A DNA stretch of 17,942 bases, from the NCBI GenBank assembly GCA_900769145.1, contig CAAGFN010000151.1, forward strand, positions 1-17,942, written 5' to 3'. The notes beneath the pieces were generated by a model. The model was not told the DNA's origin. It saw nothing but the letters and a program-made list of their open reading frames with translations, and made no database searches. A program made the position numbers and the translations under genes. Position 1 is the first letter of the stretch, and every line of letters starts with the position of its first letter. Below, one piece after another: positions 7,452 to 15,682 of this stretch. This DNA comes from Rikenellaceae bacterium. GTDB lineage: Bacteria > Bacteroidota > Bacteroidia > Bacteroidales > UBA932.

Positions 7452-9898
7452 TGAATTTTTTAACTGTTGTTAGAAACTCGCTGATTATCATAGCTTTACT
7501 TAACTCGTTCCCGGGTGCTTCACAGAGCATTCGGGAATGTGTGCTGATTGATGATGGCTGGAAATTCTCCCTTGGCTACGCGGCTTCCCCGGAGAAGGAT
7601 TTCGGCTGCGGGACTGAGTATTTCAACTATCTCACCAAGGCTGCGTCAATCCACAATGCCGGCCCGTATTCCGACAAGTTTGACGACAGCGGCTGGCAGG
7701 ACATCAGCCTGCCACACGATTGGGTTACCGACCTACCGTACGATGCCAATGCGAGCCATTCCCACGGCTACAAATGTGTGGGCTGGAAGTATCCTTCGAC
7801 GAGCGTCGGCTGGTACCGCAGATGGATTGAAATCCCGGATGCGGACAGGGGCAAGCATATCTATCTCCGCTTTGACGGAATCTTCCGGGATTCCCGCATC
7901 TGGTTCAACGGCTTCTATCTTGGAGGTGAGCCAAGCGGCTATGCTTCACAGATTTACGACATTACTGAGTATGTCCGCTATGATGAGCCGAATCTCTTGT
8001 GTGTCCGTGCGGATGCCTCATTGGAGGAGGGCTGGTTCTATGAAGGGGCCGGCATATACCGTCACGTGTGGCTGAACAAGACCGCTGACATTGCAGTAGT
8101 TCCTGACGGAACCTTTGTTCATTGTGACTTCCCAGGGCAGGATTTTTCCAGGGCAATGTTGACCATTGAGACAGAGGTCGGCAATACTGGCCTTGATACC
8201 CGGTCATTTACATTGTCCCACAAGGTTGTCGGACCGGACGGGGAGGTCTGTGCTTTATATCCGGAAGGTGGGAAGGGCAATCTTGGAGCCACGCTTCAGG
8301 CAAAGTCCACCTGCAATCTTGTCGCAGCACTGGAAATTGACTATCCGGCCCTCTGGGACTGCGACTCTCCGAATCTTTACACCGTCCTGACAGATGTCAC
8401 TGTGGAAGGCCGGGTGGTCGATACATACCGTACCGTGACCGGTCTCCGGCAGGTGTGCTTTGACCCGGACAAGGGCTTTATCCTGAATGGCAAACCATTG
8501 AAACTCAAGGGCGTGAATATGCATCAGGACCACTCCGGAGTAGGTGCCGCAATCCCTGACGGACTCCAGATATGGCGTCTGAAGCAGCTGAAGAAATTCG
8601 GCTGCAATGCCTACAGGTCGAGCCACAATCCTATGACTCCCCAGATGCTGGACGCCTGCGATTCACTCGGCTTCCTGGTAATCGAGGAGAACCGGCTCAG
8701 CGGCATCAACGATATGCATATTGACCTGTTGGAGAGGATGATACGCCGTGACCGCAACCATCCGTCCGTCATTCTCTGGAGCGTCGGGAACGAGGAATGG
8801 GGGATTGAGTGGAATGATTTCGGCAGCAGGATTTCCGCTTCAATGAGGGAGTACTGCCACCGCATTGATCCTACAAGACTGATGACATTCGCATCCAGCG
8901 GCGGCCCTGCCCCGTTGACTGGAGCCGATGTGGCCGGATACAACTACATTCTCCAGAACCCGGTCGAGCAGCATCGCCGGGACTATCCTGAACGCTGTGC
9001 CGTAGGTACGGAGGAAACCACCGGCTGCGGTACCCGTGGCGTATATTTCGATGATGTTGAAAACGGTAGAATGGCATCTCTCAACCGCAAGCCTCACGGC
9101 CCGGACAGCCTGCTCAACTGCATTGAGCGTGGCTGGAAATTCTATGCCGAAAGGCCCTGGCTTGGCGGACTCTTCTATTGGACCGGGTTTGACTATCGGG
9201 GCGAACCCAATCCTCTGGTCTATCCGGCAACCGGTTCGGAATTCGGCATCCTGGACTATTGCGGTTTCCCGAAGGATGAGGCCTGGTATCTCCGCTCGCA
9301 ATGGACGGAAGACATTGTCCTTCACATACTTCCGCATTGGAACCTGAAAGGGCGGGAGGGAGAGAGAGTGCCGGTCTGGGTTTATACCAATTGTGACGAG
9401 GTGGAGTTGAAGGTCAATGGCAGGAGCCTCGGCCGCAAGACCTGCCCGAAGTACGGCCATCTGGAATGGGATGCCGTCTATAAGGAAGGCCGTGTGGAGG
9501 CGATTGGCTGGAAGAATGGCGTGCGGGTGTCCCGGGAGCGTATCGAGACCACAGGCGAGGCTGTATCCGCTTCTGCCTCAATGGATAGCTGCGCTGATAT
9601 CACCGTTGTCAATATTGACCTCCGGGATGCGAAAGGGCGTTTTGTCCCTGATGCCTGCAATACTGTCAATGTGGCTCTCAACCCATCCTGGCAGTTGCTT
9701 GGCTGGGGCAATGGTGACCCGGCATTCCGTTATCCGGACCATCCTGTGGCTGAAAGCGGTGATTTTCAGGCGGATGGAATCAGCCTCCCTATCCCTGGCT
9801 CTTCATCTGCTGAAGCCGCAATCTATCGCCTCCCGGCATTCAATGGCCATCTTCAACTGATACTTGAACCTAACAATGATAAATATGAGCGCAAATAG
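7451..9898 (+). CDS. GH2 beta-galactosidase-like exo-glycosidase, secreted
   Basis: Probable periplasmic GH2 enzyme of 815 residues with an N-terminal signal peptide (about residues 1-25, LIIIALLNSFPGASQS). Order: GH2 sugar-binding domain with the SLPHDW and GVGWYRRW-type (SVGWYRRW) signatures, Ig-like domain, TIM barrel, then a DUF4982-like domain (VPVWVYTNCDEVELKVNG) and a C-terminal beta domain. The acid/base is Glu448 in SVGNEEWG and the likely nucleophile is Glu521 in VGTEET; GLFYWTGFDYRGEP closes the barrel. This architecture is commonly beta-galactosidase. In this locus it could remove galactose from xyloglucan side chains or galactoglucomannan decorations; beta-mannosidase is less likely from the domain pattern. 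The start overlaps the GH130 stop by one base, and its own end overlaps the GH31 start. Family sure, substrate not. Confidence 0.88.
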   Translation: MNFLTVVRNSLIIIALLNSFPGASQSIRECVLIDDGWKFSLGYAASPEKDFGCGTEYFNYLTKAASIHNAGPYSDKFDDSGWQDISLPHDWVTDLPYDANASHSHGYKCVGWKYPSTSVGWYRRWIEIPDADRGKHIYLRFDGIFRDSRIWFNGFYLGGEPSGYASQIYDITEYVRYDEPNLLCVRADASLEEGWFYEGAGIYRHVWLNKTADIAVVPDGTFVHCDFPGQDFSRAMLTIETEVGNTGLDTRSFTLSHKVVGPDGEVCALYPEGGKGNLGATLQAKSTCNLVAALEIDYPALWDCDSPNLYTVLTDVTVEGRVVDTYRTVTGLRQVCFDPDKGFILNGKPLKLKGVNMHQDHSGVGAAIPDGLQIWRLKQLKKFGCNAYRSSHNPMTPQMLDACDSLGFLVIEENRLSGINDMHIDLLERMIRRDRNHPSVILWSVGNEEWGIEWNDFGSRISASMREYCHRIDPTRLMTFASSGGPAPLTGADVAGYNYILQNPVEQHRRDYPERCAVGTEETTGCGTRGVYFDDVENGRMASLNRKPHGPDSLLNCIERGWKFYAERPWLGGLFYWTGFDYRGEPNPLVYPATGSEFGILDYCGFPKDEAWYLRSQWTEDIVLHILPHWNLKGREGERVPVWVYTNCDEVELKVNGRSLGRKTCPKYGHLEWDAVYKEGRVEAIGWKNGVRVSRERIETTGEAVSASASMDSCADITVVNIDLRDAKGRFVPDACNTVNVALNPSWQLLGWGNGDPAFRYPDHPVAESGDFQADGISLPIPGSSSAEAAIYRLPAFNGHLQLILEPNNDKYERK

Positions 9899-12761
9899 AA
9901 TATCCGGACTGCTGCCGGCAATGCTGGCGGCGTCTCTTCTGATTGTGACATCCTGCTCGGACGTAAGGCGGGACGGTTCCTCCGTGACTGTGAAATTGTC
10001 CGCAACCCAACCCGGTGGTGCCGCCAAGGTAAGGCTGCAGGTCATTGGGGACAAAATTATCAGGGTGACCGCCATTCCGGACGGACGTTTCAATGAGGAC
10101 TGCTCATTGGCGGTCATTCCCCAGGGTAAATATACAGACTACAATGTCGTAGAAAGCGGGGAAAATGTAACTGTCTCTACCTCAGCGATTTCCGCAGTCG
10201 TGGACAAAAGGGACGGAAGGGTGAGTTTCCTTGGCCCGGATGGGAAAACATTGCTCTCGGAGAAATCCGGAGGCAGGGAATTCATCCCGATTGAGGTGGA
10301 CGGGACCACCGGATATACTGTCACGCAACGTTTTGACTCGCCTTCTCCGGACGAGGCAATCTACGGCCTCGGGCAGCACCAGAGCGAGGAATTCAACTAC
10401 AAGGGAAGGAGCGAGGAACTGTACCAGTACAATACCAAGGTTTCGGTTCCGTTCGTGGTTTCCACCGGGGGCTACGGCATTCTCTGGGACAGCTATTCCT
10501 ATTGCCGCTTCGGCAACCCGACCGCGAGTCTCCCGTTGTCAGAAGCATTCACCATATACGATGCAAAAGGTATTGATGGCTGTCTTACAGGTACTTACAC
10601 GTCAGCGGACGGCCGCCGGCTTGTCCGTAAAGAGGACAATATCAGCTTCGACCATCTCAAGCGGGGCGATCTCGGCCACGTTGAGGGGCTCCAGACGGAG
10701 ATACCGCTCAAGGGCGCTGTCGTGACATACGAGGGTGAATTGGAGAGCGACCAGGACGGTGTGTTCGACTTCATTCTCTATTACTCCGGCTATGTCAGGG
10801 TCTGGATAGGCCCGGATGAAGTCGTGCCGGAACGTTGGCGGACCGCCTGGAATCCAAATAGTTACAAGTTCAGTTACGACTTTGTGAAAGGTGAGCGCTA
10901 TCCTATACGCATCCAGTGGAAGCCGGACGGGGACGTGGCATATTGCTCGCTCAGGGCCTTCAAGCCGGTTGAACCGGAGACCAGGGAGGAGATGTGCTGG
11001 TGGGGCGAGATGCAGCAAAGCATTGACTATTACTTTATTGCCGGTGACAATGCGGATGAGGTCATCCACGGTTGCCGTACTCTCACGGGCAAGGCTCAGG
11101 TAATGCCGAAATGGGCTATGGGCTTCTGGCAGAGCCGTGAGAAATACAATACCCAGGAGGAGGTGCTTTCCACCGTTGCCGAGTACAGGCGCAGGGGAAT
11201 CCCTTTTGACAACATTGTGATAGACTGGCTTCATTGGAAGGAGGACTCCTGGGGAAGCCACGAGTTCGACAGGGAGCGTTTCCCGGACCCGAAGGGGATG
11301 GTGGACTCGATTCATGCAATGAATGCCAGGGTAATGATTTCCGTATGGCCGAAGTTCTATGTCACCACGGACCATTACAAGGAGTTTGACAGCAAGGGCT
11401 GGATGTATCAGGGAGCAGTCAGGGACAGCATAAGGGACTGGGTTGGCCCGGGATATCTGGGCTCGTTCTACGATGCTTACGACAGCGGGGCCAGGAAACT
11501 CTTCTGGAACCAGATATACGACCATTATTATCCGCTTGGCATTGATGCCTGGTGGATGGACGCGAGCGAACCGAATGTACGGGACTGTGTGGATATGGAC
11601 TATCGCAAGGCACTTTGCGGCCCGACAGCCCTCGGAAGTTCCACGGAGTATTTCAATGCTTACGCCCTGATGAATGCTGAGGCGATTTATGACGGACAGC
11701 GCGGCGTTGACCCGGACAAGAGGGTCTTCCTCCTGACACGTTCGGGCTTTGTCGGCCAACAGCGTTATTCCACGGCTACCTGGAGCGGCGACATTGCCAC
11801 CAGATGGGAGGATATGAGGGCGCAGATTACGGCCGGATTGAACTTCTCCGTGACAGGCGTGCCTTATTGGACAATGGATATAGGAGGCTTCTGCGTGGAG
11901 GACCGCTATGTAGCTGCGCAGCAACTCTTTGACAAGACGGGCGTGGAAAATGAGGACCTGAAGGAATGGCGTGAACTCAATACCCGCTGGTACCAGTTCG
12001 GCTGCTTTGTGCCGCTTTTCAGGGCTCACGGACAGTGGCCGTTCAGGGAAATCTACAATATTGCCCCGGAAGGTCATCCGGCTTATGAGTCAATGACTTG
12101 GTACACCCGCCTGCGCTATCGCCTGATGCCTTATCTCTATTCCCTCGCAGGCAGCGTTGCATTTGACGACTATACCATGATGCGTCCTCTTGCAATGGAT
12201 TTCCCGCAGGACCGCGAAGTCTATGACATTGGTTCCCAATATATGTTCGGCCCTGCATTCATGGTGGCTCCTGTTACTGCATACAAGGCGGAGACAAAGG
12301 ATGTTTACTTCCCGGATGGGGCTCTCTGGTATGATATGTACGATGGCCGGACCATTGAAGGCGGTCACTGGGAAAATGTGGCCCTGACATATTCCAGAAT
12401 GCCTCTGTATGTCCGGGCCGGATCAATTGTCAGTGTCGGCGAGCCGGTACAATGGAGCGGTGAGAATCCATCCGGCCCGGTTGACCTCTATGTCTATACG
12501 GGCGCGGACGGCTCTTTCACTTTGTATGAGGACAATGGCCTGGACTATGCTTACGAAAGGGGAGAATACTCCCGAATCCCTGTTTCCTGGGATGATGCCG
12601 GAAAGGTCCTGACTATCGGATCAAGGGAAGGGGAGTATCCTGGGATGCCTGAAAGAAGGCTCTTCAATGTCAGGCTTGTACGCGAAGGTGTCGGCTTCGG
12701 GGAGGCCCGCATTGAGGCTTCAGTAGATTACAGTGGTGGGGAAATCCGGATCGAGTTCTAA
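9876..12761 (+). CDS. GH31 alpha-xylosidase-like lipoprotein with PA14 insert
   Basis: Family 31 alpha-glycosidase, most like alpha-xylosidases that trim xyloglucan oligosaccharides. The start is ATG 9876 or 9885; both give a lipoprotein signal ending LLIVTSC. The earlier TTG at 9864 is less likely. The start lies inside the end of the GH2 gene. Order: N-terminal beta-sandwich (the segment IYGLGQHQSEEF is typical), a PA14-like insert at about residues 270-365 (with YYSGYVRVWIGPDEV), the barrel with nucleophile Asp562 in WWMDASEP and acid/base Asp639 in TWSGDI, then C-terminal beta domains (numbering from 9876). A PA14 insert at this place is known from the Cellvibrio and B. ovatus xyloglucan alpha-xylosidases CjXyl31A and BoGH31A. 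The 3' end overlaps the convergent esterase gene by 4 bases. Alpha-glucosidase activity remains possible. Confidence 0.9.
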   Translation: MINMSANRISGLLPAMLAASLLIVTSCSDVRRDGSSVTVKLSATQPGGAAKVRLQVIGDKIIRVTAIPDGRFNEDCSLAVIPQGKYTDYNVVESGENVTVSTSAISAVVDKRDGRVSFLGPDGKTLLSEKSGGREFIPIEVDGTTGYTVTQRFDSPSPDEAIYGLGQHQSEEFNYKGRSEELYQYNTKVSVPFVVSTGGYGILWDSYSYCRFGNPTASLPLSEAFTIYDAKGIDGCLTGTYTSADGRRLVRKEDNISFDHLKRGDLGHVEGLQTEIPLKGAVVTYEGELESDQDGVFDFILYYSGYVRVWIGPDEVVPERWRTAWNPNSYKFSYDFVKGERYPIRIQWKPDGDVAYCSLRAFKPVEPETREEMCWWGEMQQSIDYYFIAGDNADEVIHGCRTLTGKAQVMPKWAMGFWQSREKYNTQEEVLSTVAEYRRRGIPFDNIVIDWLHWKEDSWGSHEFDRERFPDPKGMVDSIHAMNARVMISVWPKFYVTTDHYKEFDSKGWMYQGAVRDSIRDWVGPGYLGSFYDAYDSGARKLFWNQIYDHYYPLGIDAWWMDASEPNVRDCVDMDYRKALCGPTALGSSTEYFNAYALMNAEAIYDGQRGVDPDKRVFLLTRSGFVGQQRYSTATWSGDIATRWEDMRAQITAGLNFSVTGVPYWTMDIGGFCVEDRYVAAQQLFDKTGVENEDLKEWRELNTRWYQFGCFVPLFRAHGQWPFREIYNIAPEGHPAYESMTWYTRLRYRLMPYLYSLAGSVAFDDYTMMRPLAMDFPQDREVYDIGSQYMFGPAFMVAPVTAYKAETKDVYFPDGALWYDMYDGRTIEGGHWENVALTYSRMPLYVRAGSIVSVGEPVQWSGENPSGPVDLYVYTGADGSFTLYEDNGLDYAYERGEYSRIPVSWDDAGKVLTIGSREGEYPGMPERRLFNVRLVREGVGFGEARIEASVDYSGGEIRIEF

Positions 12762-14185
12762 TCCCAGTCGTCGGTGCGGAAAGGCAGCACCGGCAGGTCA
12801 CGGCCGCTGACTAGGTTTCCGAGCTGGAAATCCCGGAAACAGTATCTTACAGCCACAGGTGAGGCCACTTCGTCACTGCGGACAAGCACTGATTTATGTC
12901 CCGTGTGAACAGTGGCCTCAGCCTTGTGGAACACCTTGTCCTCACCGGCTACCTCGAAGCCCTCAAGTCCTTTCCACGGGCTCAGGCCGTCGTCTGCATT
13001 GTCGAAGAATACTTCCGCCGTGTCTCCATTGACTGTAAACGACTTGTACTCAGGATACCGGCATTCCACTCCGGTCTGGCCGTAGGTGCGGTTGAGAGCA
13101 AGGTAAGCGAGCCTGTAGCCCACGTCCTTCTTGTTTCTCGGATGAATCTGGGTGTCCTCATCCTGATATACGAGGTCATTGGTGCAGATTACGCCGCAGT
13201 TGGAGATTTCCTTCGCCAGATTGTGCTGCATTTCCCTGAACCTTGCACCTGAGGTCCCGTCTCCGCCGTACAGCCAAGGTGCCAGTTCGACGAAATATAC
13301 CGGACTCTCGCTGCCCTGGTCTTTCCTCCAGATATCCACGAGGGTCTTGAACCTTTCCGGGTAGGTGTCGTGCTTGCCGACATTGGACTCTCCCTGGTAC
13401 CAGATGAAGCCTCTCACGGTATAGTTCCTTATCGGATTGTACATTCCGTTGTACATTATAGTGACATTGGAATAATGCCACCAGGTCTGCTCCATCTTGC
13501 AGCATTCCGTGTCATAGTCAATGTCGGGGTATGTGCGGACAATTTCCTCGGGCAGCCAGCTTTCCACCCTGGTGCCGCCCCAGTTGCAGCTTACCAGCCC
13601 GACTGGAATGTTCAGGGCCTCGTTCAGCATGCGGGCGAAATACCAGGCCGTGGCACTGAACCATCTGGCATTCTGCGGGTTGCTCAATTCCCATTTGCCT
13701 TCCACATTCTCCGCCGGTGCCAGGGTTCCGGTCTTCGGAATCTTTACGAGACGGATTCCGTTGCGTCTTCCGGCCGTGGCGATTTCTTCATTGGAACCCT
13801 CGATAGGGCAGTCCCAGAAGCCGTTGAGCGGCATTTCCATATTTGACTGGCCTCCGCAGAACCACACTTCGCCTATGAGGATGTTGTCGAGTCTCACGGC
13901 TTCCCCGTCAGAGATGACCATTGAATGCGGGGTGTAGCTTGCCTGCGGAGTGCGTATTGAGGCGAGCCAGTTTCCCTGCGCATCGGCGGTAACTTTAACT
14001 TTGTCATTGCTCCAGGAAGTGATGATGGAGACTGTCCGGCCTGCCGTGGCCTTGCCCCAGATTCTGGCCTCAGCCTGCTGCTGGAGGACCATATTGTCCC
14101 CGATGATTTCCGGAAGGGTGACTTTTGCGGAAATTGTGGTTGCTGCCGCAATGACGGCGAGGAGACTTGTCAATGTTCTTTTCAT
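12758..14185 (-). CDS. Sialate O-acetylesterase-family SGNH carbohydrate esterase
   Basis: Secreted esterase, 475 residues, with signal peptide MKRTLTSLLAVIAAATTISA. The SGNH-type motifs are the nucleophile Ser114 in FCGGQSNMEMPL, WYQGESNV near residue 262, NWGGTRVESW near 201, and the late acid/His block DTQIHPRNKKDVGYR (His348). The family is annotated as sialate O-acetylesterase, but members in hemicellulose loci remove acetyl groups from plant polysaccharides. Beside mannanases and an epimerase, deacetylation of acetylated glucomannan or xyloglucan is the better guess; no sialic acid genes are visible. It lies 41 bases downstream of the epimerase on the same strand, with a hairpin in the gap, and is probably in one transcript with it. 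Its stop overlaps the GH31 stop. Family strong, substrate inferred. Confidence 0.88.
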   Translation of the reverse strand: MKRTLTSLLAVIAAATTISAKVTLPEIIGDNMVLQQQAEARIWGKATAGRTVSIITSWSNDKVKVTADAQGNWLASIRTPQASYTPHSMVISDGEAVRLDNILIGEVWFCGGQSNMEMPLNGFWDCPIEGSNEEIATAGRRNGIRLVKIPKTGTLAPAENVEGKWELSNPQNARWFSATAWYFARMLNEALNIPVGLVSCNWGGTRVESWLPEEIVRTYPDIDYDTECCKMEQTWWHYSNVTIMYNGMYNPIRNYTVRGFIWYQGESNVGKHDTYPERFKTLVDIWRKDQGSESPVYFVELAPWLYGGDGTSGARFREMQHNLAKEISNCGVICTNDLVYQDEDTQIHPRNKKDVGYRLAYLALNRTYGQTGVECRYPEYKSFTVNGDTAEVFFDNADDGLSPWKGLEGFEVAGEDKVFHKAEATVHTGHKSVLVRSDEVASPVAVRYCFRDFQLGNLVSGRDLPVLPFRTDDWD

Positions 14186-14200
14186 AATCGTCGGTTATTT

Positions 14201-14224
14201 ATGAGGCTTTTGGGTCAGCCTCAT
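14201..14224 (-). other. Intercistronic stem-loop between epimerase and esterase
   Basis: Perfect 8-base inverted repeat, atgaggct (14201-14208) and agcctcat (14217-14224), with an 8-base loop. It begins just after the epimerase stop and ends 15 bases before the esterase ATG. Neither strand shows a T-run after it, so an RNA stabiliser or processing site is more likely than a strong terminator. Confidence 0.6.
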
Positions 14225-14226
14225 TA

Positions 14227-15471
14227 TTACTTAGTGTTCTTGGCCATGGCGGCCGTTCTTTCAATGAGTTCCATGCACATCCTGCCATTGTGGTAAGGGC
14301 ATTTCCAGAATCCGGCCTTGTCGTCGGTGCGGTTCACGGACCCGTCCTGGCGGATGCTCCAGAACCATTCTCCGTTTTCCCTGTCAATGAGGTTGGCCTT
14401 GATGAATTCCCAGCAGCTTATGGCATTCTCGAGTCCGGCCGGTTCTCCGGTCAGCTGCCAGAGGTTGAAATAACCCACGACACTTTCAGCCTGCACCCAC
14501 CAGTGACGGTCAGCGTCAATGTGGCCTGTGGAATTGTCCTTCTCGTAAATCATTCCGCCCTCGGCTGTGAAGCCCTCTCCTGCGGCATCCGCAATCCGCG
14601 GCACTTCTTTCTCCACTCTGTCAATGATACCGGCATCTCCAAGAACGAGAGCCGCTTCGTGGAGCAGCCAGGAAGCCTCGATATCGTGGCCGTATGAATA
14701 AATCCTGTAGTTGCAGTTCCAGTCATCGTCGAAGAAAAGTCTCAGATGGGAATCCGGGCCGAGAATCTTGTCCAGGAATAATTCAATGAGGTTCTTGAGC
14801 TGCCCGGCCAGGCCTTCATCCTTCCAGACCCGGTACAGCCCGGTGTAGGCCTCCAGGACGTGGAGGTGGGTGTTCATTGTCTTGCTCTCGTTGGCATCCT
14901 TGTCGCTCAGCCTCATATCCGCGATTGTACCCCATTCTTTGGTGAAGGCCTCGAAATAGCCGTTCTTGAGGGTGTCGAAACTGTGTTTTTCAATGTCAAA
15001 GTAGAGCCTTTTGGCAAGTTCAAGGGCTTCCTCATCTCCGCTTGCCCTGTTCCATTCGGCCAGGCCGTAGATGCAGAAAGCTATGGCGTAAATCTGCTTC
15101 TTGGTGTCCAGAGGGGAGCCGTCCGGGTTTATGCTCCAGTAGATTCCGCCCTGCTCATTGTCGAAGAAGTTGTTGAAAATGAGATTCCTGGCCCGCTCCG
15201 CCATCCCCCTGTATTCCTCCCGGCGCAAAAGCCTGTAGGCGTTGGAGAATGTCCAGAGGATGCGGGAGGTCATAATCGCTCCCACGGGAGCCTCCGGGTC
15301 AATGATTTCCTCTCCGCTGATTCTTCCGTAGAATCCGGTGTCGCCTTTGCAGGTTTTTTGTAACCAATATGGGAGTATGTTATCGGTGAGCTCTTTCTTT
15401 GCTTGTGATGCAAGTGCTTGTGCGGCAAATAGTTCCGCTGTCGTATATTTTGCCTTGTTCATGGGTGTCAT
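14227..15471 (-). CDS. Cellobiose/mannobiose 2-epimerase (AGE family)
   Basis: Cytoplasmic N-acylglucosamine 2-epimerase-family enzyme that should interconvert the reducing-end glucose and mannose of beta-1,4 disaccharides (mannobiose to mannosyl-glucose, cellobiose to glucosyl-mannose). At 414 residues with no signal, it has an alpha6/alpha6 barrel pattern. The conserved His residues match cellobiose 2-epimerases: MNTHLHVLEAY (His202, His204), SYGHDIEASWLL (His262), DRHWWVQAE (His323) and KCPYHNGRM (His394); His262 and His394 correspond to the acid/base pair of the Ruminococcus albus enzyme. Its product is the substrate of the GH130 enzyme encoded at 6291, on the opposite strand. A -7 box at 15485-15492 lies so close that Met4 (15462) may be the true start. 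N-acylglucosamine epimerase activity is unlikely given the motifs and context. Confidence 0.93.
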   Translation of the reverse strand: MTPMNKAKYTTAELFAAQALASQAKKELTDNILPYWLQKTCKGDTGFYGRISGEEIIDPEAPVGAIMTSRILWTFSNAYRLLRREEYRGMAERARNLIFNNFFDNEQGGIYWSINPDGSPLDTKKQIYAIAFCIYGLAEWNRASGDEEALELAKRLYFDIEKHSFDTLKNGYFEAFTKEWGTIADMRLSDKDANESKTMNTHLHVLEAYTGLYRVWKDEGLAGQLKNLIELFLDKILGPDSHLRLFFDDDWNCNYRIYSYGHDIEASWLLHEAALVLGDAGIIDRVEKEVPRIADAAGEGFTAEGGMIYEKDNSTGHIDADRHWWVQAESVVGYFNLWQLTGEPAGLENAISCWEFIKANLIDRENGEWFWSIRQDGSVNRTDDKAGFWKCPYHNGRMCMELIERTAAMAKNTK

Positions 15472-15484
15472 TAAATTGGTCCTG

Positions 15485-15492
15485 CAAAATTA
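15485..15492 (-). promoter_or_regulatory. -7 box upstream of the epimerase
   Basis: Minus-strand TAATTTTG fits the Bacteroidota -7 consensus TAnnTTTG. The expected -33 position, 19-21 bases upstream, is AT-rich but has no clear TTTG. Transcription would start near 15478, only about 7 bases before the first ATG. Confidence 0.55.
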
Positions 15493-15559
15493 ACGATAAT
15501 ACAGGATAATTAATGATACTATTTTAACTGATTTTCATCATACGCTTCATACAGGGGCG

Positions 15560-15585
15560 AGATGCCCGGTCAGGCCGGGCATGAC
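15560..15585 (-). repeat. 26-bp palindromic repeat, minus orientation
   Basis: Read on the minus strand it starts GTCATGCCCGG and ends CCGGGCATCT. Perfect 8-base arms atgcccgg and ccgggcat (15562-15569, 15575-15582) flank a 5-base loop. It is the partner, in opposite orientation, of the unit at 15657-15682, with one compensatory pair change in the stem. Confidence 0.8.
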
Positions 15586-15594
15586 GAAAAAGAA

Positions 15595-15668
15595 GCCGGG
15601 CATAATCACTTGCGTCATCCCCGGCACAATGCGTCATCCCCGGCTCGACATTATGCGTCATCCCCGGC
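15595..15668. repeat. Array of half-length repeat units
   Basis: A minus-oriented half-unit (gccgggcat, 15595-15603) is followed by three identical 15-base copies of tgcgtcatccccggc at 15611-15625, 15630-15644 and 15654-15668. Only the last continues into a complete palindrome. Spacings are 19 and 24 bases. The array fills most of the 186-base gap between trmO and the epimerase; the rest is AT-rich promoter sequence. Confidence 0.8.
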
Positions 15669-15682
15669 TTGACCGGGGATCT
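15657..15682 (+). repeat. 26-bp palindromic repeat overlapping the trmO 3' end
   Basis: Runs from GTCATCCCCGG to CCGGGGATCT, with perfect 8-base arms atccccgg and ccggggat (15660-15667, 15673-15680) around cttga. The trmO stop codon (15658-15660) and its last codons lie inside it. Confidence 0.85.

Noticed and set aside
9864..9875. TTG start for the GH31 gene
   Set aside because: ATG codons at 9876 and 9885 follow at once and still give a complete signal peptide; the longer version only deepens the overlap with GH2.
10602..12077. Long open frame of about 490 codons on the minus strand
   Set aside because: It is antisense to the GH31 barrel with intact catalytic motifs, and its translation shows no recognisable domain; it reflects codon use on the coding strand.
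12758..14185. Sialic acid metabolism as the role of the esterase
   Set aside because: The name comes from the family; no sialidase, lyase or sialic acid transporter is visible, and the neighbours are hemicellulose enzymes.
15560..15585. Intrinsic terminator for trmO
   Set aside because: The stem is strong but no T-run follows on either strand; the A-run lies on the wrong side for minus-strand transcription.
15611..15668. CRISPR-like repeat spacing of three identical 15-mers
   Set aside because: Units are too short, spacers are 4 and 9 bases, and the last unit extends into a palindrome; these are partial intergenic repeats.
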